This document shows, one piece after another, positions 1 through 9,569 of a stretch of 64,000 nt of DNA. Position 1 is the stretch's first letter; the number at the start of each line of letters is the position of its first letter. The position numbers and the translations under genes are program-made. This stretch comes from Aureimonas glaciei (lineage in GTDB: Bacteria > Pseudomonadota > Alphaproteobacteria > Rhizobiales > Rhizobiaceae), in assembly GCF_014643375.1 (NCBI RefSeq), contig NZ_BMJJ01000014.1, forward strand, positions 78,237-142,236, given 5' to 3'. The notes under the pieces are model-generated. The model worked only from the letters and a program-made list of their open reading frames with translations. It was not told the origin of the DNA and did no database searches.

Positions 1-2
1 AT

Positions 3-668
3 CGCCATGGCAATCCTGTCGAGACGTGGAACATCCCGCTCAACTGCTACGGCAAGACCCAGGCTCAGCGTGAAGACGCCGTCCGCAAGGCAGCCTTCGC
101 CGTCGTGATGATCGCCGTCAGGCTGGATCTTCCGATCGTCTCCGAGTTGCTGGACTTCAAGGACAAGAAAGCGCAGCTCAGGGATAGCCATGGGCCGAGA
201 TACGCCCGTGTGCTTTCCTCCTTTGCCTATTCGGCGTTCGACGCGGCGCTTTCCAGCGCCTGCGTCCGCCATTCCATCCATCTGCGCCGGGTGAATCCGG
301 CTTATACGTCGGTGATCGGCGACATCAGCTACGCGAGGCGTTATGGATATTCCGTGCACGCTGCCGCCGGCTGTGTCATCGCTCGACGTGCCATGCGTTT
401 TTCGGAGCGGCTTCCGTCCCAGGTGCGTCTGTACCGACCAAGGCATGCCGACCAGGTCACCCTGGACCATCACGAGTGGAATGGTCCAACCCCTCGCAAG
501 GGGTCGACGCAAGTCGGGCATGTGTGGTCGGCGTGGAGGATCGTCGCGAGGAAGAGAAGGGCGGTCCTTGCAGGACCTTCCGGGCCGTTGCCGAAAGGCG
601 TACGACCCTTCGATAGCACCTTGGGGAGTCCAACCCCCTCGGCAAAGGCGCGGAGAGGTGGAGGGTAA
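3..668 (+). CDS. TnpB-related transposon protein, 5' end cut by window
   Basis: The frame is open from the left edge of the window, so only the C-terminal part is visible. It resembles IS200/IS605 TnpB-related accessory proteins: recognisable segments are NPVETWNIPL, LDFKDKKAQL, GPRYARVLSSFAYSAF and VNPAYTSVIG. Canonical TnpB has a zinc-ribbon CxxC pair after the PxYTS segment and an Asp in the RuvC-III motif. Here there is no CxxC pair and the matching position reads SVHAAAG, so classical TnpB nuclease chemistry is doubtful. The last ~80 residues are basic, low in similarity and overlap a region rich in RNA hairpins, as happens where tnpB ends overlap the guide RNA. The element has inserted into xoxJ. 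A downstream GTG at 105 exists but is internal. Confidence 0.75.
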   Translation, partial: RHGNPVETWNIPLNCYGKTQAQREDAVRKAAFAVVMIAVRLDLPIVSELLDFKDKKAQLRDSHGPRYARVLSSFAYSAFDAALSSACVRHSIHLRRVNPAYTSVIGDISYARRYGYSVHAAAGCVIARRAMRFSERLPSQVRLYRPRHADQVTLDHHEWNGPTPRKGSTQVGHVWSAWRIVARKRRAVLAGPSGPLPKGVRPFDSTLGSPTPSAKARRGGG

Positions 669-800
669 CCTCCGTCCGGTGTGGAGGTGGGATTCCTCCT
701 AAGCGTCCGACTGGCCGTAAGGCCAGGAAGGCGTCCCAGCAGGTCCCGCGGTTTGGACCTGCGAACCAGGTAGCAGGCTACCCAGCAACCTTGTGTGCAA
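655..800 (+). ncRNA. Candidate right-end structured RNA (omega-RNA-like) of the TnpB-related element
   Basis: Between the end of the TnpB-related frame and the xoxJ remnant there is a run of hairpins: GGAGG/CCTCC with a GTAA loop (660-673), GGAGG/CCTCC (683-699), CTGGCC/GGCCAG with a GTAA loop (711-726), CAGGTCC/GGACCTG (740-761) and GGTAG/CTACC (769-782). Two loops are GNRA-type. TnpB guide RNAs are made from exactly this place, the tnpB 3' end through the transposon right end, with the guide taken from flanking DNA. By that rule the guide here would be xoxJ sequence starting near 800. Structure and position are seen; transcription and function are inferred. Confidence 0.4.
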
Positions 801-1510
801 CATAACCGTGATGCGAAAGGCCATGGACGGACCCTTCGTCTCCTTCACGAGCGGCGTCACGACATAGTCCTTCTTGGACTCGCGGGCGTAGTAGCCGGCC
901 TGCGGCCCCCAGAGGATCGCTGCGTCGATTTCGCCCTTGCCAAGATCGTCGATCATCTTCTGCGCCGAATCGTCGTAGCGCGTGTCAACCATCAGCTGAT
1001 AGCCCGCGCTTTGCCGATCAGCCCGGCGCGGGCCATGTATGTCCCGGGCGGTGTGCCGGCAACGACGCCAGTCACCTTGTCCTTGAGAAGCGGATCCTCG
1101 ATCGTGGTGACGCCGGCAAGGGGACCGTCCTTCGGCACGACCAGCGAATAGGCCGTGCGGTAGTACCCATTGGTGTTCTGGACGAGGTCGTCGCCTTGCG
1201 GATAACTCATGATGATGTCGCAGGCACTGGCGCCGAGCGTCATCCGCACGAAGCCGGTAGCCTGCGGAAAGAAGCTATAGCTGACCGATTTTCGCCCGAG
1301 CTTTGCCGCGACGAAATCGGCGAGGGCATTCTCGAAGCCCGCGCCCTTGTCGTTGGAGAAGGGCAGGTTGCTGGGATCGGCGCAGACGCGCACAACATTG
1401 GGATCGACCAGCTCGATCGAACCGCCGAATTCGCGGTCCTGCGCGTGCGCGGTGCCGGCAAATGAAAGAACGGCAGCGACAAGACGGAGGCTGATGCGAA
1501 ACCCGTTCAT
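801..1510 (-). pseudogene. xoxJ: xoxJ/mxaJ-like periplasmic binding protein, frameshifted and truncated
   Basis: The intact N-terminal part has a signal peptide ending in AHAQ followed by VVRVCADPSNLPFSN, typical of XoxJ/MxaJ substrate-binding-like proteins encoded with methanol dehydrogenases. The frame runs to ARAIS and a stop near 992. One missing base around 1003-1008 would rejoin it to GYQLMVDTRYDDSAQKM and the later motif AILWGPQAGYY. That second part stays in frame to SMAFRITV near 801, where similarity ends at the transposon right end, so the C-terminus is lost. The start codon lies 4 bases beyond the stop of xoxG, showing it was the third gene of xoxFGJ. The encoded protein is unlikely to be functional. 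Confidence 0.85.
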
Positions 1511-1514
1511 CGCC

Positions 1515-2216
1515 TTAGAACCCCAGGCAGGAATTTTCTGCCGCCTGCGCTTCCTTATTGATACCCGGCTTCTTCGGCTCGCCCCTCGGAATGGCGCCGT
1601 CGGTCCGACCGCGCAGGTAGACGTATATACTGTCGAGGAAGCACATCACGTTCACGTCCTCGCCCCAGGCGGGCATGATCGAATTGACGGGGTGCCACTT
1701 GTTCTGCTGACCGTTCACCACGATCCCGGTGAAGTCGTAATAGTTGAGATGCTGCAGCTGCTCGGTGAGATTGGGCGCGAAGGACGAACCCAGACCATCC
1801 GGGCCGTGGCACTGGAAGCAGTTGGCTGAATACTTCTTGTAGCCGCGCCAGGTGTAGTAGTCGAACGTGCCGTCGTCGTTCTTGTGGTAAATTGGATTGC
1901 CGTCGGCATCGACGAATTTGCCGACTTCGCCAGGCGTTGCTTCAGTGCCGTTCGCCTTGGAATCGGCCGACATCGCGCCGACTGCGGCAGGTGCTGCGGC
2001 ATCGGCCTTTGCAGGGGCGACAGCCGGCGCGGCGCCCGCTGCGGGAACCGCCGGTGCTGCCGCGGGAGCTGCTGTCGCAGGCGTGGCGGCGGGTGCAGCG
2101 GTTGGTACGGTCGCCTCGCTACCTGTCGGCACGATCTGCGCGGGGTTCTGCGCCAAAGCGAGAGACGTCGCCGCCACCAGGGCGGTACCTGCAACACCGA
2201 AGAGAATGCGGGTCAT
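1515..2216 (-). CDS. xoxG: XoxG, c-type cytochrome electron acceptor of XoxF
   Basis: A 233-residue secreted monohaem cytochrome c. The signal peptide ends near LALAQ. It is followed by an unusually long Ala/Pro-rich linker (about residues 25-95) and then the cytochrome domain with one haem site CFQCHG. XoxG takes electrons from the lanthanide methanol dehydrogenase XoxF in the periplasm and passes them toward the oxidase chain. The motifs IVVNGQQNKWHPVNSIMPAW and DVNVMCFLDSIYVYLRGR fit the cytochrome cL/XoxG family. It lies downstream of xoxF (315-base gap containing a strong hairpin) and just upstream of the broken xoxJ. The Ala/Pro linker may act as a spacer or tether; that is inference. 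Confidence 0.9.
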   Translation of the reverse strand: MTRILFGVAGTALVAATSLALAQNPAQIVPTGSEATVPTAAPAATPATAAPAAAPAVPAAGAAPAVAPAKADAAAPAAVGAMSADSKANGTEATPGEVGKFVDADGNPIYHKNDDGTFDYYTWRGYKKYSANCFQCHGPDGLGSSFAPNLTEQLQHLNYYDFTGIVVNGQQNKWHPVNSIMPAWGEDVNVMCFLDSIYVYLRGRTDGAIPRGEPKKPGINKEAQAAENSCLGF

Positions 2217-2490
2217 CGAAACCTCATGAATAACCGGAGCCTTATCGACCAGCCCGATCGATGCTGAAAATTACGAGAAGCACAACATCTACAACGTGCC
2301 GTTATGTGACGGGTGCGCAAATTTAAAGACTAATCCGCCGATCCTACTATACACACGGCGATGTGCGAACATTAGCCACCGACGCTGGCAAAGCTGCAGG
2401 CCAGCGGCGGTCACAGGCCTCGGTTCAGCAGCTCTAGAAAACCAAAACCCGGCGATCAGCCACGGCCGCTCGTCGGGTTCGGTGGCAAGT

Positions 2491-2516
2491 GACCTCGCCG
2501 CCGGAGCGGCGAGGTC
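2491..2516 (-). terminator. Strong hairpin after xoxF
   Basis: A perfect 10-bp inverted repeat (GACCTCGCCG / CGGCGAGGTC, 6-base loop) lies 15 bases past the xoxF stop. No T-run follows on the minus strand, so it may be an attenuator or an mRNA-stabilising 3' end that lets xoxF transcript outnumber xoxG rather than a full terminator. Confidence 0.6.
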
Positions 2517-2531
2517 GAGAGTTGATCGCGA

Positions 2532-4379
2532 CTATTTCGACGCGGTCTGGTTTGGAACGGTAAAGACCGTCAACTGACCGCCAAGGGCGGTGTACTTCGA
2601 CAGAGCGGCATAGCCACCGACCGCGCCGAGACCGGCATTGGGGTCGGTCAGGCCGGCCGCAAGGCCGATGCCGGCCCAGCCGCCGATGCCCGAGAGAATG
2701 GCGATATACTGCTGACCCTTATTCTCATAGGTCATGACGTTGCCGACGATGCCGGACGGGGTCTTGAACTTGTAGAGTTCCTCGCCCGTCGTCGCATCGA
2801 CCGCCTTCAGGTAGCCTTCGAGCGTGCCGTAGAACACGATGTCGCCAGCCGTGGCGAGTGCACCAGACCACACCGAGAACTGCTCTGGCAGCGACCAGAC
2901 GATCTCGCCCTTGCCGGCGTCCCAGGCGATGAAGTTGCCCATGCCGCCATGGCTGTTCGGAGCCGGATACATCGACAGCGTCGCGCCGACATAGGGCTGA
3001 CCGGCGGTGTAGGCGACGCGGAACGGCTCGTAGTCCATGCAGACGTGGTTGGTCGGCACGTAGAACAGCTTGGTCTTCGGCGAGAAGGCCGCGGGCTGCT
3101 GATCCTTGGTGCCGAGCGCCGCCGGGCAGATGCCCGTCGAGTTCACGTCTTCGCCGTTCTGCTCGGTCGAGTACTGCGCGACCACCTGTGGACGGCCGTA
3201 CTGGTCGGAGGCCGGGTCCATGACGACTTCCGTCGCCCAGTTCACGGCCGGATCGTACTTCTTGGCAACTAGCAGCTCGCCGGTGGCGCGGTCGAGGGTG
3301 TAGGCGAAGCCGTTCCGGTCGAAGTGGGTCAGAACCTTTCGGAGCTGGCCGCCGACATCGATTTCCGTGAGGATGTTCTCGTTGACGCCGTCGTAGTCCC
3401 ACTCGTCGTGCGGGGTCATCTGGTAGAGCCACTTCGCCATGCCCGTATCTACGTCACGAGCCGTAATCGTCATGGTCCACCGGTTGTCACCCGGACGCTG
3501 CGAGGGGTTCCAGGTCGAGGGATTCGCAGTTCCGTAGTAGACGAGGTTCAGTTCCGGATCATAGGAAATCCAGCCCCAGAACGTGCCGCCACCGATTTTC
3601 CACTGATCGCCTTCCCAAGTCTTCAGCGAGGAGTCGGGGCCGATCGGCTTGCCGAGATGCGTCGTCTTCTCTGGATCGAGCAGCATTTCGTTGTCTGGCC
3701 CGGTCGCAAATGCACGCCAGGCCTGCGTGCCATCCTTGAGGTTGTAGCCGGTCATCGTGCCGCGCACGCCGAACTCACCACCTGAGTTGCCGACGAAGAC
3801 CTTGTCCTTGATGACCTGCGGAGCCATCGTTCCCGTCTCACCTTTGGACGGATCGCCATTCTTCACCGACCAGACCTGCTCGCCAGTTTCGGCGTTCAGC
3901 GCTACCAGCGTGGTGTCGGCTTGGTGCAGGATGATCAGGGCCGGACGATCGCCTTCGGCCGGAGCATAGGCGACGCCGCGGTTGACGGTGTCACAGCACA
4001 TTACGGGAATGACGTTCGGATCCTGGGTCGGCTCATACTTCCACTTGATCGACCCATTGTCCGTCAGGTCGAGCGCGTAGACGATGTTCGGGAAAGGCGT
4101 GTGGACATACATCGTGTCCCCGATCACCAGCGGAGCGCCCTCGTGACCGCGCAGCACGCCGGTCGAGAAGGTCCAGGCCGGGACGAGATCTTTGACATTG
4201 CTCTTGTTGATCGCATCCAGCGTCGAGTAGCGGGTGTTGGCATAGTCGCCCGTGGGCATGACCCAGTCGGCAGCGTTCTTCTGCATTGTCGCCAGAGCTT
4301 CGTTCGCCGTGGCGACCCCTGCCCCGAGGCCGATCATCAGGCTTGTCGCCAGTGCCGCCTTCGTCATCATCTTAAGCAT
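2532..4379 (-). CDS. xoxF: XoxF, lanthanide-dependent PQQ methanol dehydrogenase
   Basis: A 615-residue periplasmic quinoprotein that oxidises methanol (and often formaldehyde) using PQQ and a lanthanide ion. The signal peptide is about residues 1-25 (ATA-NEA). Adjacent cysteines C128-C129 form the PQQ-capping disulfide typical of the family. The key diagnostic is [10 protein letters not shown]: catalytic D328 is followed two residues later by D330, the extra aspartate that marks lanthanide-type XoxF; calcium-type MxaF has Ala there. The length matches the family. A good Shine-Dalgarno (GGGAGGAAACT) precedes the ATG. It is the first gene of xoxFGJ, and no mxa genes are visible. Since xoxJ is broken, activity would depend on whether XoxJ is dispensable or present elsewhere. 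Confidence 0.97.
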   Translation of the reverse strand: MLKMMTKAALATSLMIGLGAGVATANEALATMQKNAADWVMPTGDYANTRYSTLDAINKSNVKDLVPAWTFSTGVLRGHEGAPLVIGDTMYVHTPFPNIVYALDLTDNGSIKWKYEPTQDPNVIPVMCCDTVNRGVAYAPAEGDRPALIILHQADTTLVALNAETGEQVWSVKNGDPSKGETGTMAPQVIKDKVFVGNSGGEFGVRGTMTGYNLKDGTQAWRAFATGPDNEMLLDPEKTTHLGKPIGPDSSLKTWEGDQWKIGGGTFWGWISYDPELNLVYYGTANPSTWNPSQRPGDNRWTMTITARDVDTGMAKWLYQMTPHDEWDYDGVNENILTEIDVGGQLRKVLTHFDRNGFAYTLDRATGELLVAKKYDPAVNWATEVVMDPASDQYGRPQVVAQYSTEQNGEDVNSTGICPAALGTKDQQPAAFSPKTKLFYVPTNHVCMDYEPFRVAYTAGQPYVGATLSMYPAPNSHGGMGNFIAWDAGKGEIVWSLPEQFSVWSGALATAGDIVFYGTLEGYLKAVDATTGEELYKFKTPSGIVGNVMTYENKGQQYIAILSGIGGWAGIGLAAGLTDPNAGLGAVGGYAALSKYTALGGQLTVFTVPNQTASK

Positions 4380-4542
4380 CAGTTTCCTCCCAAGGAACTA
4401 AACCCAACGGCTCCCGCGAACGGAGTGTTCGCGAGCGACCGCCTCGATCACAATGGGGAAGGTTTCCGGCAGCGTGTCACGACCGCCAATAGGGGTCTAG
4501 GTGGGCACCGTTGAAACCGCCCTACCGTGGCCTGCGAAAGTT

Positions 4543-4565
4543 CGCCAGTACTCCCGATACTGGCG
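4543..4565. promoter_or_regulatory. Inverted repeat upstream of xoxF
   Basis: A perfect 8-bp dyad, CGCCAGTA-N7-TACTGGCG, lies about 165 bases upstream of the xoxF start. It could be an operator or a terminator for something transcribed toward it. It lacks a T-run and sits in a plausible promoter zone, so a regulator-binding site is my preferred reading. Confidence 0.35.
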
Positions 4566-5577
4566 GCCTTGAAGCCGGAAACCATGAGGTGGATGCTAGA
4601 TCAGCGATCCTTATAATGCAAGCCTACGCAGCCACGCGATTGCGAAACGTGTTTTTGTGCAGAATCAGATTCTAGCAATCACTGCTCAGCGACTACCATG
4701 CGCGCCCTATACAATTTCCCCATCGAATTCGAATTCATGGCTGATCTTTTGTTGCTGCGTTCTATTCGTTATTTCCAGTTGTCGACGGGAGCCGGCATCT
4801 CGCCCTTCTCGAGGCCGCGCACGACATGATCGAGCGCTCCGAGGGCTCGTGGCTTCTACAGGCCGAAGAGGTCATGGCGGATCCTGTCGATTATCGAGAG
4901 CGTAATGTCCAGCAAGTTCGTCACTCCGCGGCTCCCGCTCCAGGCCTGGCCAACAGCGTCCTAGAAGGCGAGCGGACCCTGGGTGACTTTATCGCCGGCG
5001 CCTTGGAGGATGGTGCCGATCCTCTTCTGACCGTGACTGCTTGCGGCCTGGCCACAAGTCGGACACCGGTGGTCCGCATGAACTTCTTCGTAGTCGAGGT
5101 GCTTGTCAGCGTCAGCGTGCGAGGCTCTCCCCCATCTCGTTCGTCGTCAGATCCTGCATGTCGACGATCGCGATGAGTTGCGCGAAATTCGAGCTCGTCG
5201 GGCTATGTTGGCGCCTTCGCTCACCGCCACCACACCGTTTTTCACGAGTTTCCGCGCATCCCTGCCATCAAGTTCGTTCAGCGTAGCGGACGGAATCGCG
5301 ACTTCGCATGGGAAGCACTCCCATGGTGAGTCTTACCGACCTGATTTCGACGTAGACCGGCGGCTCGCGAGATACGCCGGTCAGAGGCTGGTCAACCCAG
5401 CGGAAGAAGCGGCCACCCTCTCCTCAAGCTCGGCCCTTCAGGGCTGGGTAGTTGACGGATATGGGCCGATACGCTGCACTCGCTGTATGGGATACGTAAA
5501 TTCAGGCATTACTGGGCGCGATCAGTCGCCTCACTCGCCCACGCTAAAAGGGCCGTGACGCGATCGCACCATTCAGG
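4566..5577. other. About 1 kb without a recognisable gene
   Basis: Several open frames of 80-150 codons exist here on the plus strand, but none shows recognisable motifs or a convincing start. A small perfect dyad CATGGGA-N5-TCCCATG is at 5307-5325. I see no clear promoter, RNA or repeat otherwise. The stretch may be decayed coding DNA between the xox operon and hss. Confidence 0.4.
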
Positions 5578-7017
5578 TCAAGAAGCCAGGACGTTCCGAA
5601 ACTGCCAGGGATCCGACGCATCGATGCTTTCGGGAAAAAATCCGGGACGACCTTCGAGCGGTGTCCAGTCGGTGTAGACGCCCGACACCTCGCCCAAGTA
5701 GGGCGCTTGAATCTCCAAGCAGCGGCGAAAATCGAGCTCCTCGACCTCGACGATGCCAGCTGAAGGATTTTCGAGCGCCCAAACCATGCCGGCAAGGATG
5801 GCGGAGGTTACCTGCAGTCCCGTAGCATTGTGGTGCGGGGCAAGCGATCGCGCTTGGTCGATCGAAAGGGTAGAGCCATACCAATAGGCATTTTTGCCGT
5901 GGCCGTAGAGAAGAACCCCCAGCTGGTCGACGCCATCGGCAATCTCGTGCTCCTCGAGGATATGGAAGGTTTGCTGCGGGTCGCCGGCCTTCCCGAACAT
6001 TTCATGGAGCGACAATACGGCATCGTCACAAGGATGGTAGGCGTAATGGCAGGTGGGCCGATAGGCTGCAGTACCGTCTTCGCCGCGCACCGTGAAGTAG
6101 TCGGAGAGGGTTATCGCCTCGTTGTGGGTGACAAGGAAAGCCTGCTGCGGGCCCCCGATCGGGGTCCATGAATAGACGCGTGTAGCGGCGCCTGGCTGAA
6201 GCAGGTAGATCGCAGCCTTGGAGCCTTCTCGATGTTTCCGGCCGTTATCCGGCATCCAGGTCTCATGTGTTCCCCAGCCTAGCTCGGCGGGCTGTAGGCC
6301 CTCCGCCACGAAGCCCTCGACAGACCAGGTGTTGACGAAGGTTCCGATCGGCTTGGGGGAAAGCGAGCGCTGAGTGTCCCGCTCGGCGATGTGGATTCCC
6401 TTCACGCCGACGCGTCGCATTAGCGCAGCCCACTCTTCCCGGCGTCTCGGTATGTCCCCCTCGATCCCGAGGTCGCCCGCCAGGTTCATGAGGGCCTGCT
6501 TGACTAGCCAAGACACCAGCCCGGGATTGGCGCCACAACAGGATACAGCCGTCGGACCGCCAGGATTTCTGGCACGTGCGTCCAGGATAATCTCGCGCAG
6601 TGCGTAGTTGGTGCGAGCCTCCGGGCCTGCGTCCTCGTCGAGGTAGAAGCCGGACCACGGTTCGGCTACGGTATCGATGTACAGCGCACCGACTTCTCGG
6701 CAAAGCTCCATGACAGCCCGCGAGGAGACGTCGACCGAAACGTTGACGCAGAAGCCCGTTCCTTCGCCGTTTGTCAGCAGTGGCGTAAGCAAATCGCGAT
6801 AGCCGCCCCGCGTAACGGCTGCGTGGATGAATCTGATGCCTTTCGCGTCCAGCAAGGCTCGGTCGGCGTCGTTTGGGTCAACGACTACGAAACGTGTCCT
6901 GTCGAACTCGAAATGACGCTCCAGCAGATGCAGCATCCCCCTGCCGATCGAACCGAAGCCGATCATCACCAGCGGGCCTGAGATTCTGCCGTGTTGTGGC
7001 CATGTGGTCTTGCTCAT
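5578..7017 (-). CDS. hss: Homospermidine synthase
   Basis: A 479-residue protein of the saccharopine-dehydrogenase-like homospermidine synthase family. It makes sym-homospermidine from putrescine (or putrescine plus spermidine) in an NAD-dependent reaction, a common polyamine route in alphaproteobacteria. The N-terminus has a Rossmann motif GFGSIG at residues 20-25. Other family-like segments are IDTVAEPWSGFY, CCGANPGLVSWLVKQAL, GWGTHETWMPDNG and ATGLQVTSAILAGMVWALENP. The ATG is preceded by a region without a neighbouring same-strand gene, so it is probably transcribed alone. Length is as expected and no damage is seen. Confidence 0.93.
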   Translation of the reverse strand: MSKTTWPQHGRISGPLVMIGFGSIGRGMLHLLERHFEFDRTRFVVVDPNDADRALLDAKGIRFIHAAVTRGGYRDLLTPLLTNGEGTGFCVNVSVDVSSRAVMELCREVGALYIDTVAEPWSGFYLDEDAGPEARTNYALREIILDARARNPGGPTAVSCCGANPGLVSWLVKQALMNLAGDLGIEGDIPRRREEWAALMRRVGVKGIHIAERDTQRSLSPKPIGTFVNTWSVEGFVAEGLQPAELGWGTHETWMPDNGRKHREGSKAAIYLLQPGAATRVYSWTPIGGPQQAFLVTHNEAITLSDYFTVRGEDGTAAYRPTCHYAYHPCDDAVLSLHEMFGKAGDPQQTFHILEEHEIADGVDQLGVLLYGHGKNAYWYGSTLSIDQARSLAPHHNATGLQVTSAILAGMVWALENPSAGIVEVEELDFRRCLEIQAPYLGEVSGVYTDWTPLEGRPGFFPESIDASDPWQFRNVLAS

Positions 7018-7298
7018 GTAATCATCCAGTCTTGCTGACCAACGTACCGACAGCGGAACTGCGTCCAGGCCCGCGGCACATGGTTAATTCGATGTAGCGT
7101 CTCGGCAGCCTCGGCTGCCCCTAAGGTCGATCGTCCGCCGTCAAACGGCTGGAGATCCACCGCTGCCGTGGGATGGAGTGCCAATGGTGCCGACGATCGG
7201 GGAACGGAAAGGTGCGTTCTGCGAGACCAGTTGTAGACCTGTTTTCGGCAGTGACACGTCTTGCCCAGCGCCAGTGCTTCTCGCCGCGCCATCTCCGG

Positions 7299-7673
7299 CT
7301 AGTAAAGGGTCCCTTCCAGAAGAACCGTGTTCCCCAGGGCATGCCCGGATTAGCTGAACGCCCGTCCTTCGCGAAGGCTGAGGAGGGTCGGGCCCCTCAA
7401 GTCCGTAATCGGAAGGAAGCATCCATTCGATGGCGATTTATGTGAATCGGAAATCACCCGGGTGTCGGGGTTTCCTTCATCGACGTTGGAAAGGAGCCGG
7501 CTGCCCAACGTCGCGACATCCGCCGGGACATCTTCGTCTGAAACGGCATGCGCCGAGACCAGCTTCCGCCGCAGGATCGACCACGTGGAGTCCGGTCGCC
7601 CGGGATGCAGGTCCTTGGTGGTTTTCAATATCGCCAGAGTTCTGGTCGGTAGGATGCAGGCATCGTGGGACAT
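7299..7673 (-). pseudogene. Rnk/GreA-C-like protein with premature stop
   Basis: This is a paralogue of the gene at 9599. Shared segments include DVPADVATLGSRL (partner DIPVNVATLNSRV) and NPDTRVIS, then LPIT..RG..LL.L.EG. The C-terminal GreA/Rnk fold of this family binds in the secondary channel of RNA polymerase or modulates nucleotide metabolism. A TAA at 7350-7352 stops the frame after 107 residues. Reading through it gives VLLEGTLY before a TAG at 7299, matching ILLESVPY of the paralogue, so the tail was lost by a nonsense change. The ATG carries the same leader hairpin as the paralogue. A shortened protein might still be made. Confidence 0.65.
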
Positions 7674-7759
7674 CGTAGTTCTCCATCGCTCCAGGTCGGA
7701 GCGTTTCTGTTGAGACGACAGTGGAGACGCCCCTGGCCGCCGTTCGGCAGCACAGGGGC
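7674..7759 (-). promoter_or_regulatory. Conserved two-hairpin leader of the rnk-like gene
   Basis: Reading toward the gene on the minus strand there is a hairpin GCCCCTG/CAGGGGC (7729-7759), about 26 bases of spacer, a small hairpin GCTCC-N5-GGAGC (7688-7702), then GATGGAGAACTACG and the ATG at 7673. The same arrangement, with the same 14-base distance from small hairpin to start codon, precedes the paralogue at 9599. Only the hairpin loop and a few spacer bases differ. This suggests a conserved translational control element next to the ribosome site. Confidence 0.55.
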
Positions 7760-9011
7760 AGCTATCCTGCGATGAGACACCCTCCGAAGATCGAGAGGCG
7801 ACACAGAGAGCGCGCCGCCATCATTGCGCCCGTGTTTCAACCGCCGCCTTCGTGGCCGCCAATTTCGTGACCGGACTCGCCGCCATTACGACAGGGAGCC
7901 AAAAAATTGGCTCATCGTATTCACCCGGGCTAAATGCATGCCCGTGAGCAAGCTCAACCGAAGCTGAGCCGAGTGGATGCCAGACGGATCCCATCTCAGG
8001 GCATGCTCGCAGCGCATCAAGGCGCATCCGAGGGTCGGCGGCTCCCACGCACGCGCTATTCAGCCTTGGCGGATGGTCATTCGCGCTCAAGGTCGTTGCA
8101 AAAAGAGATGCCAATGTATCGTGGCTCGAATGGACGCGTGCAATTTGCTGGCTGCAGCATTTTCTTGTGTCGGGAGCCATTCTTGGCCCTCCTCTAGCGT
8201 TTTAACTACATCGGCACGTAGCGCGATCGCAGTTGTAATCATCTATTCCGCGGTTGCTCGCTTCAAGCCGATTCGATCTACCGCGTCGGTGCGCATAAGC
8301 CTTTGCCCAACCGGGGATGGTCCTCATGCCCGGCTAGTGGCCCGCTACGAGCAATACCCAGTAGTTGCGCTTCCGAAGACAAAAAACGGCTGCCGTGTTT
8401 TGAAGATGAAAGTTCTGAGCCCCATTGTCAAGCCGGGCTCAAAATAACGGTAGGGCTCTCACAGGCCGCGCCCTTCAAAATAACGCCCAGCAGAATTCTC
8501 GTATTAAGTTTATACGGATTCGATCATTTACTGGATTATATTATAAGGAATAAGCTAGAATGCAAAGAACATATTTTGGCATCGGTCAAAGGAACCTACT
8601 TTCGTACCTGACTTCGCCGCAGGGAGGCTACAACGACGCGGACTGCGGCTGCGCGGATTTTTGGCATAGGCGGCCGCCGCGCATAGTCCGACCGCCGATC
8701 AACGAGGATCTTTGATGCATATCGGCAAAGTCGTATCGTCCCGACCTGCGTCTGTTGCGAGCTTGACATTCCATACGCAACACCCCACCTTTTGGGGATG
8801 CTGATCTGCCGCTCCCCCCTCCCCGTAAATCGGGCTTTTCCCATCGCGGGACATTAACCCACGATCCGGTTGCGTCGCGCGCCGGTCGTGGGTTTCGGAA
8901 TCTAGTCGGCATTGCGACCGATTCTCCGAAGACGGCGACTCTCATCTATTACACAAAAGGTGCCCCGCAAGCGCTAAAGCGCGGCGGCAGCATATCGACA
9001 AGGAGGCCAAC
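7760..9011. other. About 1.25 kb with no secure gene
   Basis: No frame here is convincing. The best is a short minus-strand frame at 7821-7994 ending FWLPVVMAASPVTKLAATKAA, which resembles small membrane-segment proteins but has no clear ribosome site. Bases 8450-8600 are markedly AT-richer than the surroundings. The stretch could hold the promoter of the rnk gene at 9012 and decayed sequence. Confidence 0.35.
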
Positions 9012-9458
9012 ATGGCTCTCAGGACGCCACAATACGGCAAACCGCAAATCAGAGTAACACGTTCAGACCATGCACGGCTTTCCCGCATGGCGAATGCGCT
9101 TCCCGCCGCGAGTTCGACCATTGCCGACCAGCTCCTCGCAGAACTCGATCGCGCTCGCGTCGTCGACGACGCTCGGATTGGGTCGGACGTCGTCCGCATT
9201 GGATCGACACTGCGCTATGTCACCGACTCCGGCGACGACCGCACCGTGACACTGGTATTCCCTGGCGACGCGGATATCGCAGAAGGTAGGGTCTCGATCC
9301 TTACGCCAATCGGCGTCGCCCTGATCGGCCTTTCGGCCGGCCAGTCGATGGGCTGGACCACCCGAGACGGCCGGCCCAACCGGCTGACCGTTGAACATGT
9401 GGAGACGCCGAGGGCCTCCGTCCCCGATCACGCGCATTTCGCAGTGCTTACGGCATGA
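9012..9458 (+). CDS. rnk: Nucleoside diphosphate kinase regulator Rnk-like (GreA/GreB C-terminal fold)
   Basis: A 148-residue protein with an N-terminal helical part (about 1-50) and a C-terminal GreA/GreB-like domain: GRVSILTPIGVALIGLSAGQ followed by GWTTRDGRPNRLTVEHVE. Rnk proteins lack the long coiled coil of GreA yet keep the FKBP-like domain that contacts RNA polymerase; they influence nucleoside diphosphate kinase levels. An AAGGAGG ribosome site stands 6 bases before the ATG. It is one of three related genes within 3 kb (7299-7673 minus, 9599-10129 plus) and the one closest to canonical Rnk. Confidence 0.85.
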   Translation: MALRTPQYGKPQIRVTRSDHARLSRMANALPAASSTIADQLLAELDRARVVDDARIGSDVVRIGSTLRYVTDSGDDRTVTLVFPGDADIAEGRVSILTPIGVALIGLSAGQSMGWTTRDGRPNRLTVEHVETPRASVPDHAHFAVLTA

Positions 9459-9518
9459 ATATCTTGATCTCTCCCTGTCGGCTCTCCCTCTTTGGAGGTT
9501 GCCTCATCGCAGGACACT

Positions 9519-9545
9519 AGCCCCTGCGCCCGGTGCGCAGGGGCT
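9519..9545 (+). terminator. Hairpin between the two rnk-like genes
   Basis: A perfect 11-bp stem (AGCCCCTGCGC / GCGCAGGGGCT, 5-base loop) lies 61 bases after the rnk stop and is followed by TTCTCC, a weak T-tract. It can terminate the upstream gene. A hairpin with the same CCCCTG/CAGGGG core sits at the same place in the leader of the 7673 paralogue, so it may instead belong to the leader of the gene at 9599. Confidence 0.6.
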
Positions 9546-9569
9546 TCTCCATAACCTTTCAATGCAATT

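Noticed and set aside
1897..2229. Ala/Gly-rich plus-strand frame antisense to xoxG
   Set aside because: It is the complement of the Ala/Pro linker in XoxG and carries no independent signal.
5103..5558. 151-codon plus-strand frame between xox and hss
   Set aside because: No motif, no ribosome site, and uneven composition; treated as non-coding.
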